From NCBI GenBank assembly GCA_016209085.1, contig JACQWV010000124.1:1-36461 (forward strand): a stretch of 36,461 nucleotides of DNA, read 5' to 3'. The notes below the pieces were generated by a model. That model was not told the DNA's origin, made no database searches, and saw nothing but the letters and a program-made list of their open reading frames with translations. A program made the position numbers and the translations under genes. Position 1 is the stretch's first letter. The number at the start of each line of letters is the position of its first letter. This document shows, in pieces, positions 8,655 through 21,809 of the stretch. This DNA comes from Elusimicrobiota bacterium (GTDB taxonomy: Bacteria; Elusimicrobiota; Elusimicrobia; Elusimicrobiales; UBA9959).

Positions 8655-9728
8655 TCAGGTCGCCGGATGGGCAGGTTTGCCCGCCGACGCCGCAGCGGCG
8701 GGAAGGGGTTGTTTAAAAAGTTTTTCAGCAAGTTCTATTGCAGAGGAAACGATTCGTCCGGCAGCGGCCGCATTGGTAAAATATCCTGAATTCCTGCTGG
8801 TCCGCTGTCTTATGACAAGAACGTCCACTTCGCTGTCGGAGCTTTCTTCATATACGACATTCGGGGCCGAGCCGACGGCCGACCCGAGAGCCCCGAGCCC
8901 GAAAAAATCAAGAATGCCTCCCACGAAAGAAGCCGGCTGAGCTGCAAAGCTTTTATATCCTTCCAGCAATTCTGAGCCCTTTTTGGCGATTAAAACACAG
9001 TATAGGTAAGGATAATCCTTGCCCTGCACGCTGTTTATTGAAATCTGGGCCTGCACGCCGTAAAACTCTTTGGGCGCGCTTAAAAGCCTTATCATCAGTC
9101 TTGCGTCTTCAGGCGCCTGTTTCCCCGAGTCTGTTTTTCCGACCTCCAGCATGGGAAAAACCTGCACGTTGCTCGGCGAAGCGAGCATTTGCATTATTTT
9201 TTCCAGAAGGTTTATTTTTATTATAAGCCGGTCTTTTTTAAGATAATACCTGTTTCCCGCAAGCCAATGCGGAAGAAAAAGAGCGGCGCAGTCCGCCGCA
9301 AAACAGCGCGCAAACGATACGGGAATAGATTGATTATGGGCCAGAACGATATAAATCAGGGCCGCAATTACGGCTACTGCCGCAAAAACCGCGGTTCCCG
9401 TGGTATTGGTTGCATCAAAAGAATTCTGGTCCCATTTTTCAAGAAGCCCTGCTTTTTCTTTGACCTTTTTATATTCATCCGGCGTCACCCTTTCCCATTT
9501 CCTGTCAATGCTTGTTTTGTATTTTGCGTCGTATCCCTCAACGATGCCTAAAAGGCTGCCGAATAACAGGGGAACAAATCCTATAAAAAACTGGGATAAT
9601 GAAATCTGCAGGAACAGGCCGGCAAGAATCAGGCCAGCTGAGAAAACCATCCGTTTTTTGTAAGGAAGGCTTTTAAAAAAATAGAATTTTATTATGTCTT
9701 GTTTTTCAGGAGGCGGAAAAAATCCCAT
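8655..9728 (-). CDS. Membrane protein of unknown function, last gene of the ACHX/rSAM operon
   Basis: 357 aa; paired hydrophobic segments near the N-terminus and middle; 11-bp gap from the preceding gene. C-terminal LPAAAASAGKPAHPAT is encoded by a GC-rich palindromic stretch. Confidence 0.75.
   Translation of the reverse strand: MGFFPPPEKQDIIKFYFFKSLPYKKRMVFSAGLILAGLFLQISLSQFFIGFVPLLFGSLLGIVEGYDAKYKTSIDRKWERVTPDEYKKVKEKAGLLEKWDQNSFDATNTTGTAVFAAVAVIAALIYIVLAHNQSIPVSFARCFAADCAALFLPHWLAGNRYYLKKDRLIIKINLLEKIMQMLASPSNVQVFPMLEVGKTDSGKQAPEDARLMIRLLSAPKEFYGVQAQISINSVQGKDYPYLYCVLIAKKGSELLEGYKSFAAQPASFVGGILDFFGLGALGSAVGSAPNVVYEESSDSEVDVLVIRQRTSRNSGYFTNAAAAGRIVSSAIELAEKLFKQPLPAAAASAGKPAHPAT
8680..8702. 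repeat. GC-rich palindrome CCCGCCG-acgccgcag-CGGCGGG
   Basis: Perfect 7-bp arms at the 3' end of the 8655-9728 CDS. Confidence 0.55.
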
Positions 9729-9739
9729 ATATTATCGTC

Positions 9740-10186
9740 TCATTTGCGGCAGTTGAGCCTTTCCGGCCCCACCCATTCGTCCCACGAGTGCGGCCAGCCC
9801 GGATAGGTTATCCAGTGAAACCCGTCCCGGACTTTGAGTATCCTGGCGGCGTAAGGTTTGTCGCCCCAGATAACGGTCACGTCTTTGCCGACAGGATAGG
9901 TTTTAAATTCTATTTTTGACGCTCCTTCAGTCGGCGCGGTGGAAACTATCTTGTCGCTGTAATCGTAAAACTCAACCATGTAACCGCCGTCAATGACTTC
10001 CAGTATCCGCGCTGTTCGGCCGGCAGCCGGAACAGCGGCGCTGCCGCCCCAGGTGCCGGAGGCTATGCCGACGGCCGGAACGCTGACATATTCGCCGACT
10101 GAAAAGGCGGGCGATGCGGAAGCAGAGAAGAACGCAAAAGCAGCCGGCGCTGCGCAAAAAGTTTTCAGCGCGATTTCTCTAAACAC
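9740..10186 (-). CDS. Small secreted protein with Tudor-knot/chromo-barrel-like repeats
   Basis: Signal-like VFREIALKTFCAAPAAFAFFSASASPAFS from a GTG at 10186 (upstream start to 10279 also open). Two similar units ARILEVIDGGYMVEFYDYSDK and ARILKVRDGFHWITYPGWPHSWDEWV. Confidence 0.65.
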   Translation of the reverse strand: MFREIALKTFCAAPAAFAFFSASASPAFSVGEYVSVPAVGIASGTWGGSAAVPAAGRTARILEVIDGGYMVEFYDYSDKIVSTAPTEGASKIEFKTYPVGKDVTVIWGDKPYAARILKVRDGFHWITYPGWPHSWDEWVGPERLNCRK

Positions 10187-11499
10187 CGGACGGCTCTTTC
10201 CAGTTCGGCATGGCCGACGCTTTCCCAGTAAAGCGGGCATGCGCCGTTGCAATGAGCTATGTGTTCGCATTTTTTGCAAATTTCGTGCGCAAATTCCTTG
10301 TTTTGAAAATATTTAAAAGGCCCTGATTTCCACAAATCTTCAAAATTGCCTGCTGATTCCAGCATGTTTCCCATGGATTTCCGGTAGCTTGAACACGGCA
10401 AGATGTCGCCGTTCGGGGCGATGCTGAGAAGCCCATCTAAGGCGGCGCAGCCTTTGTTGCCGAGCCCTTTTGAAATGGGATTAAAAATGCATACGGGCGT
10501 CGGCGAATACCACATGAATTCAAGCCCGTCTTCAACCGCTTTTTTGCGTATGCCTTCAACAAGCGGGCCTATTTCAGAATAAGAAACGAATGTTCCGGAA
10601 AAATTTTCCTTTGCGCTCCCCACCGGCATCATCATGTTCATTGAAAATTTATCCAGCCCCGCGTCTTTCACAAAATTTAAAATGTCAAAAAGAAAATTTT
10701 TGTTAAGTCCTGAAATCGTGGTGTTAGTGTGCACGCGGATTCCCGCTTTCATTAGATTTGTTATTCCTTCAGCTGCTTTTTCAAACGCGCCTTTTTTGCG
10801 GACGACCTGATCATGAATGGCCGGATTGCCCGCCTCAATGCTCACCTGCCCGGAATCAAGCCCCGCCGCCTTAAGCTCCGCCGCTTTTTCTTCCGACAAA
10901 AGAGTGCCGTTTGTGATAAGATTTGTCCACATGTTCAGGGACTTGGCGTGTTTTACAAGCTCCGCAAGGTCCTCTCTTAAAAGCGGCTCCCCGCCCGTAA
11001 AGCTGACTGACGGAACTTCCGCCTCCTTGCAGATGACGTCCAGAACTTTTTTGAACCGGTCGGCTGAAAGCTCCGGGAACTGTTCTTCTTTTTTGCATCC
11101 GCAGGCCGCATAACAGAAACTGCAGGCCAGATTGCACCTGTAGGTTACGGCTATCTCGCTTAAAACCGGAAACTCGTTGTAAGGAATTGAAAATCTTTTC
11201 TTTTCTATTGCAATCCTGTCTTCTTTCTCGTTGTAACAGCCCTTTAAAAGAGCCTGCAAATCCATGAAAAACGCATAAACGTCAAAAGAGGCTTTTTCCC
11301 TGTCTTTCTGGGGCTTAACCACGCTGAAAATGCTTCCTCCCGAGAAAAGGTATTTTAAAAGTTTTACCGCCTGCGGATTCAGTTTGTAGGCCTGGTTGGG
11401 GATTTTAATTAAAATGGAGTCTTTCTCCCGCACCCTGACGTGGGGTTTTATTTTTTTGACGTATCCGTCTATCCAGCTTATTCTGTCTTTCCAATCCAT
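10165..11499 (-). CDS. Radical SAM/SPASM enzyme with N-terminal PqqD-like (RRE) region, putative peptide/protein maturase
   Basis: TYRCNLACSFCYAACGC (CxxxCxxC); SPASM GCAALDGLLSIAPNGDILPCSSY...CKKCEHIAHCNGACP; N-terminal SILIKIPNQAYKLNPQAVKLLKYLFSGGSIFSVV resembles PqqD. Confidence 0.9.
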   Translation of the reverse strand: MDWKDRISWIDGYVKKIKPHVRVREKDSILIKIPNQAYKLNPQAVKLLKYLFSGGSIFSVVKPQKDREKASFDVYAFFMDLQALLKGCYNEKEDRIAIEKKRFSIPYNEFPVLSEIAVTYRCNLACSFCYAACGCKKEEQFPELSADRFKKVLDVICKEAEVPSVSFTGGEPLLREDLAELVKHAKSLNMWTNLITNGTLLSEEKAAELKAAGLDSGQVSIEAGNPAIHDQVVRKKGAFEKAAEGITNLMKAGIRVHTNTTISGLNKNFLFDILNFVKDAGLDKFSMNMMMPVGSAKENFSGTFVSYSEIGPLVEGIRKKAVEDGLEFMWYSPTPVCIFNPISKGLGNKGCAALDGLLSIAPNGDILPCSSYRKSMGNMLESAGNFEDLWKSGPFKYFQNKEFAHEICKKCEHIAHCNGACPLYWESVGHAELERAVRCLEKSR

Positions 11500-11500
11500 A

Positions 11501-13162
11501 TTAGTGTCCGCTGCTTACGCATGCGCCGTGACACGCGGAATGACACGCTGAATGACACGCTGAATGGCAGGCAGAGTGGCATGCGTCGTGACATGCGGAA
11601 TGACACGCGTCGTGGCATGCGCTCTGCGCAAAGGCGCCTTCATAACACATTGTTGAAGTCCGGAATCCCGAAAACGAATTTGTTAAATCCGGCATTGACC
11701 GGCCGAGGTTTTGTCCTACTCTGTCCGCGTTCGCGTAATAAGAGTCTTTCCTGCCGCAGGCATAATGTTTGTACCCGCGCCAGTAATAATCCTCGTCCAT
11801 TTCGCCCGCGCCGGGAACGTATTTCTCCAGCCTGTTTCCGTAATATTTTTTAGTCGCCTCTATGTCGCAGTCCCAAATTTTCTGCTCCAGCCCCGCAGCG
11901 ACGGTTTTTATGGCCTGCGTGACGACTCCGTTATCAAGAGTTCCGTCCGGCTTAATCCCGCTTAAAAGAACCGTTTCATACGGGTCATTGCTTGTCGTTG
12001 CCGCCGGATTTCTGGCTATTATCAGCGGCTCCTGATTTTTTATTTTTATAAGCCCTTTCCTTTCCATGTTGCCGAACATAAGGGAAACCAGCTCCTGAAC
12101 CGGCAGTTCAAGCAGCAGCCCGGCCTCCACGGAAGTGAGATTTTTCGCGACTTTTCCCGGGTTCCTGAAAGTGCCGACCTGTATTTTCGGGGGAACCCAT
12201 TCATCGCCGTCCCAGTTTATTCCTGAAATTCCCTCGCTTGCGGTAAGCATGGACATGTGTTTCCTCGTCATTACGAAAACAGGGAACAAAACGAACATGA
12301 CCAGAACCGCAAGAATCAAAAAGAACATCTCCCCGCGGGTCATCGGCATTCTGGAAAAAACGCTTCCCGGAAAGAATCTGTTGAGAATGTATCTCTCCTT
12401 TGCGGGCCGGGTTTGAGGAACCTGGGCAACGCCCATTATGTTTGAAGCAGAAGAAGAAAGATTGAAATTGGAGCCGTCCAGATAAACCTGTATTTGGAAG
12501 TGAAATTTCCTGCCGGGGTTGCGCCTGTGAAATCTGACCGTGAAAATGTTTCGGCCTTCGCTGTTTTTGACCGTGGGATAGTCAATCAGATAGTTTTTGT
12601 TTACGAATTTCTCGGTCAGAAAATTCAGCTTCGTCAGGGTTTCTGGAGAGACCTGTGCCCTTTCAATTTCGGCGGGGAAGTGAACCACGACGGTTTCGTG
12701 CTCCATGGGGTCGTCCCATTGAACCGGCGCCCAGTTGAAAACCGCGAGTTTCTTGTCCCCGGCTATTGTGTAAACGAGCTGGCCGCTCGCCTGCAAATCT
12801 GCCGCGTACCTAAAAAAATAGGTTATTTCCCCCTCATGAAAGGCTGCTCCGTTTGCAAGCGCTATGTCGTATTTAAAAGGCGCAAGCCTTATGATTTCAA
12901 GGCCGTATTTCGCGCCCCTGCCGTCAAGAGCGTACGCCTTGTCATAATCAAAAACCGGAAATTCCTGGAACCCCTCAAAATAAAACCCGTGCAGGGCCGC
13001 TCCCCTGCTTTCCCATCTTACCGCATAACCGACCTGGGCTTTGCCGTTTTTGTCAAGAACAACGTCAACTTCGGTCCATTTAAGCCGGAATCCTCCGGCA
13101 AAAACCGCCAGAGGAAAAAGAACGGACAAAAGCGCCACAACCGGAAAAAAGCGTTTTTTCAT
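11501..13162 (-). CDS. DUF2207-like membrane protein with C-terminal ACHX-repeat tail
   Basis: Signal peptide; N-terminal RLKWTEVDVVLDKNGKAQVGYAVRW; TM FFLILAVLVMFVLFPVFV; LTSVEAGLLLELPVQELVSLMFGNMERKGLIKI; tail SACHDACHSACHDACHSACHSACHSACHSACHGACVSSGH. Confidence 0.85.
   Translation of the reverse strand: MKKRFFPVVALLSVLFPLAVFAGGFRLKWTEVDVVLDKNGKAQVGYAVRWESRGAALHGFYFEGFQEFPVFDYDKAYALDGRGAKYGLEIIRLAPFKYDIALANGAAFHEGEITYFFRYAADLQASGQLVYTIAGDKKLAVFNWAPVQWDDPMEHETVVVHFPAEIERAQVSPETLTKLNFLTEKFVNKNYLIDYPTVKNSEGRNIFTVRFHRRNPGRKFHFQIQVYLDGSNFNLSSSASNIMGVAQVPQTRPAKERYILNRFFPGSVFSRMPMTRGEMFFLILAVLVMFVLFPVFVMTRKHMSMLTASEGISGINWDGDEWVPPKIQVGTFRNPGKVAKNLTSVEAGLLLELPVQELVSLMFGNMERKGLIKIKNQEPLIIARNPAATTSNDPYETVLLSGIKPDGTLDNGVVTQAIKTVAAGLEQKIWDCDIEATKKYYGNRLEKYVPGAGEMDEDYYWRGYKHYACGRKDSYYANADRVGQNLGRSMPDLTNSFSGFRTSTMCYEGAFAQSACHDACHSACHDACHSACHSACHSACHSACHGACVSSGH
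11504..11620 (-). repeat. 12-nt imperfect tandem repeat encoding (ACHX)8-AC
   Basis: Minus strand gca tgc cac gac / gcg tgt cat tcc / gca tgt cac gac / gca tgc cac tct / gcc tgc cat tca / gcg tgt cat tca / gcg tgt cat tcc / gcg tgt cac ggc / gca tgc. Confidence 0.95.
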
Positions 13163-13231
13163 AAAACACGCCCCCTAAACTAACCCGAAAAACTCAGTTG
13201 TCTATGATTTTTATTGATAAATAGGCGCATT

Positions 13232-13257
13232 CCCAAATTCCAACTGAAGAATTTGGG
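13232..13257. repeat. 26-bp palindrome CCCAAATTC-caactgaa-GAATTTGGG
   Basis: Perfect 9-bp arms; related to the element at 6250-6275; directly abuts the ACT gene stop codon. Confidence 0.8.
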
Positions 13258-13701
13258 CTAAACGCCGCTCTGTTCCGCAGAAACCGTTCCGTTGTTCGCA
13301 AGCTCTTTATTCAGGATATCAAGCGTTTTTACCGGGTCTGAAACGTTAAGCAGAATTCTTCCTGTTTTTTCAGCGCCGATGGACGTGCCGTATACCGTAG
13401 TGATGTTGATGCTGTGTTCGGCAAGAATCTTCGTGAGTTTAAAAAATTCTCCGGGCTTGTCCGCGAGCTCCACGGAAATCATGGGCGTTTCAATAGTGGT
13501 AAATCCCGCTTTTGTGACTATATAGCTTATTTTGGAGTCCGTGTCCACGGCAATCCTTACTATACCGGTATCGTCCCTTATTTCAGAGGCAATGCCTATT
13601 ATGTTTACTCCATCGTCGGCAAAAAGCTGTATGAATTTACTGAGAGAGCCCGGAACATTCGGGAGGAACACGCTGTATTGTTTTACGATTTTTACCGGCA
13701 T
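13258..13701 (-). CDS. ACT-domain protein (tandem ACT)
   Basis: KQYSVFLPNVPGSLSKFIQLFADDGVNIIGIA... and MISVELADKPGEFFKLTKILAEHSINITTVYGT. Confidence 0.85.
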   Translation of the reverse strand: MPVKIVKQYSVFLPNVPGSLSKFIQLFADDGVNIIGIASEIRDDTGIVRIAVDTDSKISYIVTKAGFTTIETPMISVELADKPGEFFKLTKILAEHSINITTVYGTSIGAEKTGRILLNVSDPVKTLDILNKELANNGTVSAEQSGV

Positions 13702-13710
13702 ATTTTTCTC

Positions 13711-16221
13711 CTATTTTTTCTCCGTTTCCTGCGTCTTGACTTCTTCTTCCTCGTTCTCCACGACGGGTTCAACGCTCGCTATTTTGTCTCCTTCTTCAAG
13801 CCGCACGAGCCTTACGCCCTGGGTGTTTCTGGAAATGGGTCTTATGTCTTTGCACGCAATTCTTACTATCTTGCCTTTTTCGGTCATGACCATCAAATGG
13901 TCCTCGTTGTCTACAAGATGTATTCCCACGACCGCGCCGTTTCTCTCCGTCGCCTTGATGGTTATGACTCCCGAGCCGCTCCTGCGCTGGTTTTTGTATT
14001 CGTCAAGGTCGGTTCTTTTCCCGTAACCGTTTTCGCACACGGTAAGCAGGGTTTTTTCCGCATCCGGCCTGACGACTTCCATTCCCACGACCTGGTCGTT
14101 CTTGGCAAGCCTGATGCCTTTTACTCCCATGGCCACCCTTCCCATGGGCCTTGCATCGGACTCAGGGAACCTTATTGACATGCCGTGTCTGGTGCCTATT
14201 ATTATTTCATGCTTTCCGTCGGTATGCCCCACGTTGGTCAGAACGTCTCCGTCTTCAAGATTAATGGCGACTATGCCGTTTTTCCTGATATGCGCAAAAT
14301 CTTTAATCGCAGTTTTCTTGATTTTGCCCTTTCTCGTGCACATTACCAGATAGGTTTCCCTTCCCTTGGCCTCTTCAAACGATTCAATCGCTATAACCGA
14401 GGTTATTTTTTCGTCTTTCACCGGCAGAACGTTTATTATGGCCTTGCCCCGGGAAGTCCTGTTTCCCTCGGGTATTTCATAACCCTTGACCGCATAGAGT
14501 TTGCCTCTGGTGGTAAAAAGCAATATGGTGGCATGGCTTGAAGTAACAAAGAGGTGGTCTATGAAGTCCTCCTCTTTTACGTCCGAACCTATGATTCCCT
14601 TGCCGCCCCTCCCCTGCACTTTGTAAGTGTTTACCGGCATTCTCTTGATATAGCCCGCGTGGGAAAGGGTTATGACAACGTCTTCTTCAGGAATCAGGTC
14701 TTCTATGTCAAGCTCCGCCGCCTCTCCGGTAATCTGAGTTTTCCGGCCGTCGCCGTATTTTTCCTTGATGTCTTCAAGTTCTTTTATGATGATTTTCAGC
14801 ACCTTCTGCGGGTCCGCAAGAATGGCTTTCAGCTCTTCTATAAGCTTGAGTAGGCCTTTGTGTTCCTCTTCTATCTGACCCGCTTCAAGCCTGGTCAGCT
14901 GGTGCAGGCGCATATCCAGAATCGCCTGGGCCTGAGCGTCGCTGAGAGCGAACTGGGAAATAAGTTTTTGTTTCGCCTCTGCCGCGTCTTTGGATTTTTT
15001 GATTAAAGCGACCACCGCGTCCAGATTTTTAAGGGCTATCAGGTATCCTTCCAGGATGTGCGCTCTTTGAAGAGCTTTGTTTAAATCATATCTGGTCCTG
15101 TTTACAACCACTGCTTTCCTGTGCTTTACGTACTGGCTGATGACCTCTTTAAGAGACATCACCTTGGGTCTGGAATCCACTATGGCGAGCATTATGACGC
15201 CGAAGGATATCTCCATCTGGGTATGCTTGTAAAGCTGGTTCAAAACCACCTGGCTGTTCCCGTCCCTTTTCACTTCAACGACTATTCTCATCCCCCTTCT
15301 GTCGGACTCGTCGCGTATGTCTGAAATGTCGGTTATTTTCTTGTTTTTTACGAGATCAGCTATTGATTCTATCAAAACGGATTTATTAACCTGATACGGA
15401 ATCTCGGTGACGATTACGGCCTGTTTTCCGCCTTTTATTTCTTCTATCTCGGCTTTTGCCTGGATTTTTACCGAACCCCTGCCTGTTTCAAAATAGTCTT
15501 TTATTCCCTGCCTGCCGCGGATGATGCCTCCGGTGGGGAAATCCGGACCCTTGACGATTTTCATTAATTCTTTTATCTGGACGTCGGGATTTTTTATGAT
15601 TTCTATTGCGGCGTCGCACACCTCCGAGAGGTTGTGCGTCGGAATATTCGTGGCCATGCCGACCGCTATTCCGCTTGAGCCGTTCACCAGAAGATTGGGA
15701 AGTTTTGCAGGAAGAACAACCGGCTCCGTCAGGGAGCCGTCGTAGTTCGGGACGAATTTGACCGTTTCTTTTTCTATGTCCGCAAGCATCTCCGCAGCAA
15801 CGGCCGAGAGACGGGTTTCCGTGTACCTCATTGCGGCCGCCGGATCCCCATCGATCGAACCGAAATTCCCTTGTCCGTCAACCAGCGTGTACCGGAGGCT
15901 GAAATTCTGCGCCATTCTCACCAGGGAATCGTAAACAGCCGTGTCCCCGTGCGGATGGTATTTTCCGAGCACGTCCCCCACCACGCGCGCGGATTTTTTA
16001 TACGGCTTGTTGTGCTGGAGACCCATGTCGTCCATAGTGTAGAGTATGCGCCGGTGCACCGGCTTTAAGCCGTCCCGCACATCCGGAAGCGCTCTCCCGA
16101 CTATCACGCTCATGGAATACTCAATGTAGGACGTTTTCATCTCCTCGCTGAGGTCTCTTGCCACTATGTTTGTAAAAAGATTGTCCGCCGGCGCGTGTTT
16201 CGGCTCTTTATGTTCAGTCAT
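13711..16221 (-). CDS. gyrA: DNA gyrase subunit A
   Basis: [38 protein letters not shown]; GyrA-box-like QGRGGKG; ORF open to 16254, start at MTEHKEP (16221) preferred. Confidence 0.97.
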   Translation of the reverse strand: MTEHKEPKHAPADNLFTNIVARDLSEEMKTSYIEYSMSVIVGRALPDVRDGLKPVHRRILYTMDDMGLQHNKPYKKSARVVGDVLGKYHPHGDTAVYDSLVRMAQNFSLRYTLVDGQGNFGSIDGDPAAAMRYTETRLSAVAAEMLADIEKETVKFVPNYDGSLTEPVVLPAKLPNLLVNGSSGIAVGMATNIPTHNLSEVCDAAIEIIKNPDVQIKELMKIVKGPDFPTGGIIRGRQGIKDYFETGRGSVKIQAKAEIEEIKGGKQAVIVTEIPYQVNKSVLIESIADLVKNKKITDISDIRDESDRRGMRIVVEVKRDGNSQVVLNQLYKHTQMEISFGVIMLAIVDSRPKVMSLKEVISQYVKHRKAVVVNRTRYDLNKALQRAHILEGYLIALKNLDAVVALIKKSKDAAEAKQKLISQFALSDAQAQAILDMRLHQLTRLEAGQIEEEHKGLLKLIEELKAILADPQKVLKIIIKELEDIKEKYGDGRKTQITGEAAELDIEDLIPEEDVVITLSHAGYIKRMPVNTYKVQGRGGKGIIGSDVKEEDFIDHLFVTSSHATILLFTTRGKLYAVKGYEIPEGNRTSRGKAIINVLPVKDEKITSVIAIESFEEAKGRETYLVMCTRKGKIKKTAIKDFAHIRKNGIVAINLEDGDVLTNVGHTDGKHEIIIGTRHGMSIRFPESDARPMGRVAMGVKGIRLAKNDQVVGMEVVRPDAEKTLLTVCENGYGKRTDLDEYKNQRRSGSGVITIKATERNGAVVGIHLVDNEDHLMVMTEKGKIVRIACKDIRPISRNTQGVRLVRLEEGDKIASVEPVVENEEEEVKTQETEKK

Positions 16222-16350
16222 AATAACTCCATAACTACAGAGGATAGAAGTCAATTAAGTAATTAAGTGATTGAGTAATTTAGTGATTTAGTAACTTAAT
16301 TTCTTAATAACTTACTCACTAAATCTCTTTTCTATTCTCTCGCCTCTATT

Positions 16351-20175
<3,825 letters not shown>

Positions 20176-20481
20176 TTAAAAGTCGCTGTTAACCCTTATT
20201 GATTTAATCCACGGCCTGATAAAATATTTGTTGAGACTTTTTATAATCTGCCTGCTTCTTAACGCAAGCTCGTTTGAAACGGCGGCCGAGTCGGTCTTGA
20301 CAATAATGACGTTTTTTTTGATTCCGAGAAGCCGGCAGTGGTCTTTAAGAATTCCTATTTCTTTTGACCATACGGATTCCATGAGGGGAAGGCGTTCAAG
20401 GTTTATCCCGGAAAAAGATTTCCACGCCGTTTTTGCGTCTCCGAGTCGCGTCCAGGAATTTTTTCTTGCGGATAGATACAT
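20176..20481 (-). CDS. DUF721 / DciA-like protein
   Basis: 101 aa between dnaN and gyrB; VWSKEIGILKDHCRLLGIKKNVIIVKTDSAAVSNELALRSRQIIKSLN resembles DUF721. Confidence 0.75.
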   Translation of the reverse strand: MYLSARKNSWTRLGDAKTAWKSFSGINLERLPLMESVWSKEIGILKDHCRLLGIKKNVIIVKTDSAAVSNELALRSRQIIKSLNKYFIRPWIKSIRVNSDF

Positions 20482-20525
20482 AAGAGAAGTTTCCGGGCAG
20501 TTTTGAGTTATGAAAACTTATAACT

Positions 20526-20548
20526 CCCATCCGCTTGAGGCGGATGGG
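20526..20548. terminator. Palindrome CCCATCCGC-ttgag-GCGGATGGG downstream of dnaN
   Basis: Perfect 9-bp arms; lies directly after the dnaN stop. Could be a terminator or a dispersed palindrome. Confidence 0.55.
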
Positions 20549-20549
20549 T

Positions 20550-21665
20550 TTATTGAGTCCTAAGCGGCATTACTATATAAAGCAAATTTTCTTTTTCCGG
20601 CGGCCGGATAACAACGGGACTCGACGGAACCGTAAAATCCAGCGCCACTTTCGGAATTCCTATGTTTCTCAGAATATCTATAAGAAATCTCGGATTAAAG
20701 GATACCTGAAAATCCTTGCCCTTAAAATCAATATCCAGTTCGTCCTCAAAATCCATGTTTTGAGAGGATGAACTTACAATCAGCACTCCTTTTTTAAACG
20801 TGTATTTAACGGCGCCGCCTCTCTCGTTTGAGCAGATGGCGGCCCTTTTTGTCGTGGCGAGCAGTTTCTCGGTATTTATTTCAATGGATGTTTCCCTGTT
20901 TTTGGGAACAATCTGCTCATAAGCCGGGAAATTTCCTTCTATAAGCCTGGAAATAAACATTGTTTTCCCTGTTTTAAAACCTATCTGGTTGGTTGAAATG
21001 CCTATTAACACATCTTCGCTTTTAGGCGAGTTCATGGCCTCTATAAACCTGCCGACCTCATTAAGCACCTTTGAAGGAATAATAACCTTAAAATCCTTTT
21101 TTGCTTTAATTTCATTATTACTTATCAAGGCTAATCTTCTTCCGTCGGTCGCCACAATACTTAACTTGTTTTTTTCATAAATCCACAAGAGACCGTTTAA
21201 AAAATGCCTGTCGTCCTCGGTCGCGGCCGAAAATATGGTTTTCAGAATTATATCCAGTAATATTTCAGCCGGAATTCTAAATAAATTAGTTTCATCCATA
21301 TCCGGAATAACAGGATACTCGCTTTTAGGGCTGCCTATAAGCTTAAATTTTGTTTTGCCGCTATTTATATACACCTTATTTGAATCATCAACCGATACTG
21401 ATATTTCTTCTTCTTCGTTTAAAACATGCAGAATTTCCGCAAATTTTTTTATAGGCACGGTTATGCTTCCGTCGCTTTTAATATCAACGTTTATATAATG
21501 TTTTACTGCCATTTCCAAATCCGTAAAAACAACCTTTAAACCGCTGTCTTCGGTTTCCATAAGGAAGTTCTGGAGAATCGGTATGGTTCCGAGTCTTGAA
21601 GAAACCCCCGACTGTATCCGTTGAATTCCCTTTAAAAGATTTTCTCTGTTACTATTTATTTTCAT
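20550..21665 (-). CDS. dnaN: DNA polymerase III beta subunit (sliding clamp)
   Basis: Clamp-like 371 aa; ATDGRRLALI, C-terminal VIRPPEKENLLYIVMPLRT. Confidence 0.97.
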   Translation of the reverse strand: MKINSNRENLLKGIQRIQSGVSSRLGTIPILQNFLMETEDSGLKVVFTDLEMAVKHYINVDIKSDGSITVPIKKFAEILHVLNEEEEISVSVDDSNKVYINSGKTKFKLIGSPKSEYPVIPDMDETNLFRIPAEILLDIILKTIFSAATEDDRHFLNGLLWIYEKNKLSIVATDGRRLALISNNEIKAKKDFKVIIPSKVLNEVGRFIEAMNSPKSEDVLIGISTNQIGFKTGKTMFISRLIEGNFPAYEQIVPKNRETSIEINTEKLLATTKRAAICSNERGGAVKYTFKKGVLIVSSSSQNMDFEDELDIDFKGKDFQVSFNPRFLIDILRNIGIPKVALDFTVPSSPVVIRPPEKENLLYIVMPLRTQ

Positions 21666-21809
21666 AGTAATAATCCTCTTTAAGCGGAGTGTTAATTCTG
21701 TTTATAATAAAAAAATCTTTTCAATTCAACCCTTTTTTATCAACAGTTTATTATATATTTACTCACTTTCTCCCCAAAAACTCCCCAAAAAAGCAGATTT
21801 TATCTCTTT

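Noticed and set aside
11504-11640. Short tandem repeat resembling a CRISPR-like array
   Set aside because: Units are 12 nt with no spacers and remain in frame, encoding the ACHX tail.
13414-14178. Long antisense ORFs over ACT/gyrA, DUF2207-like and purNH genes (13414-14178, 12494-13183, 24937-25596)
   Set aside because: Opposite strand of strongly supported coding genes; no recognisable domains; typical of shadow ORFs.
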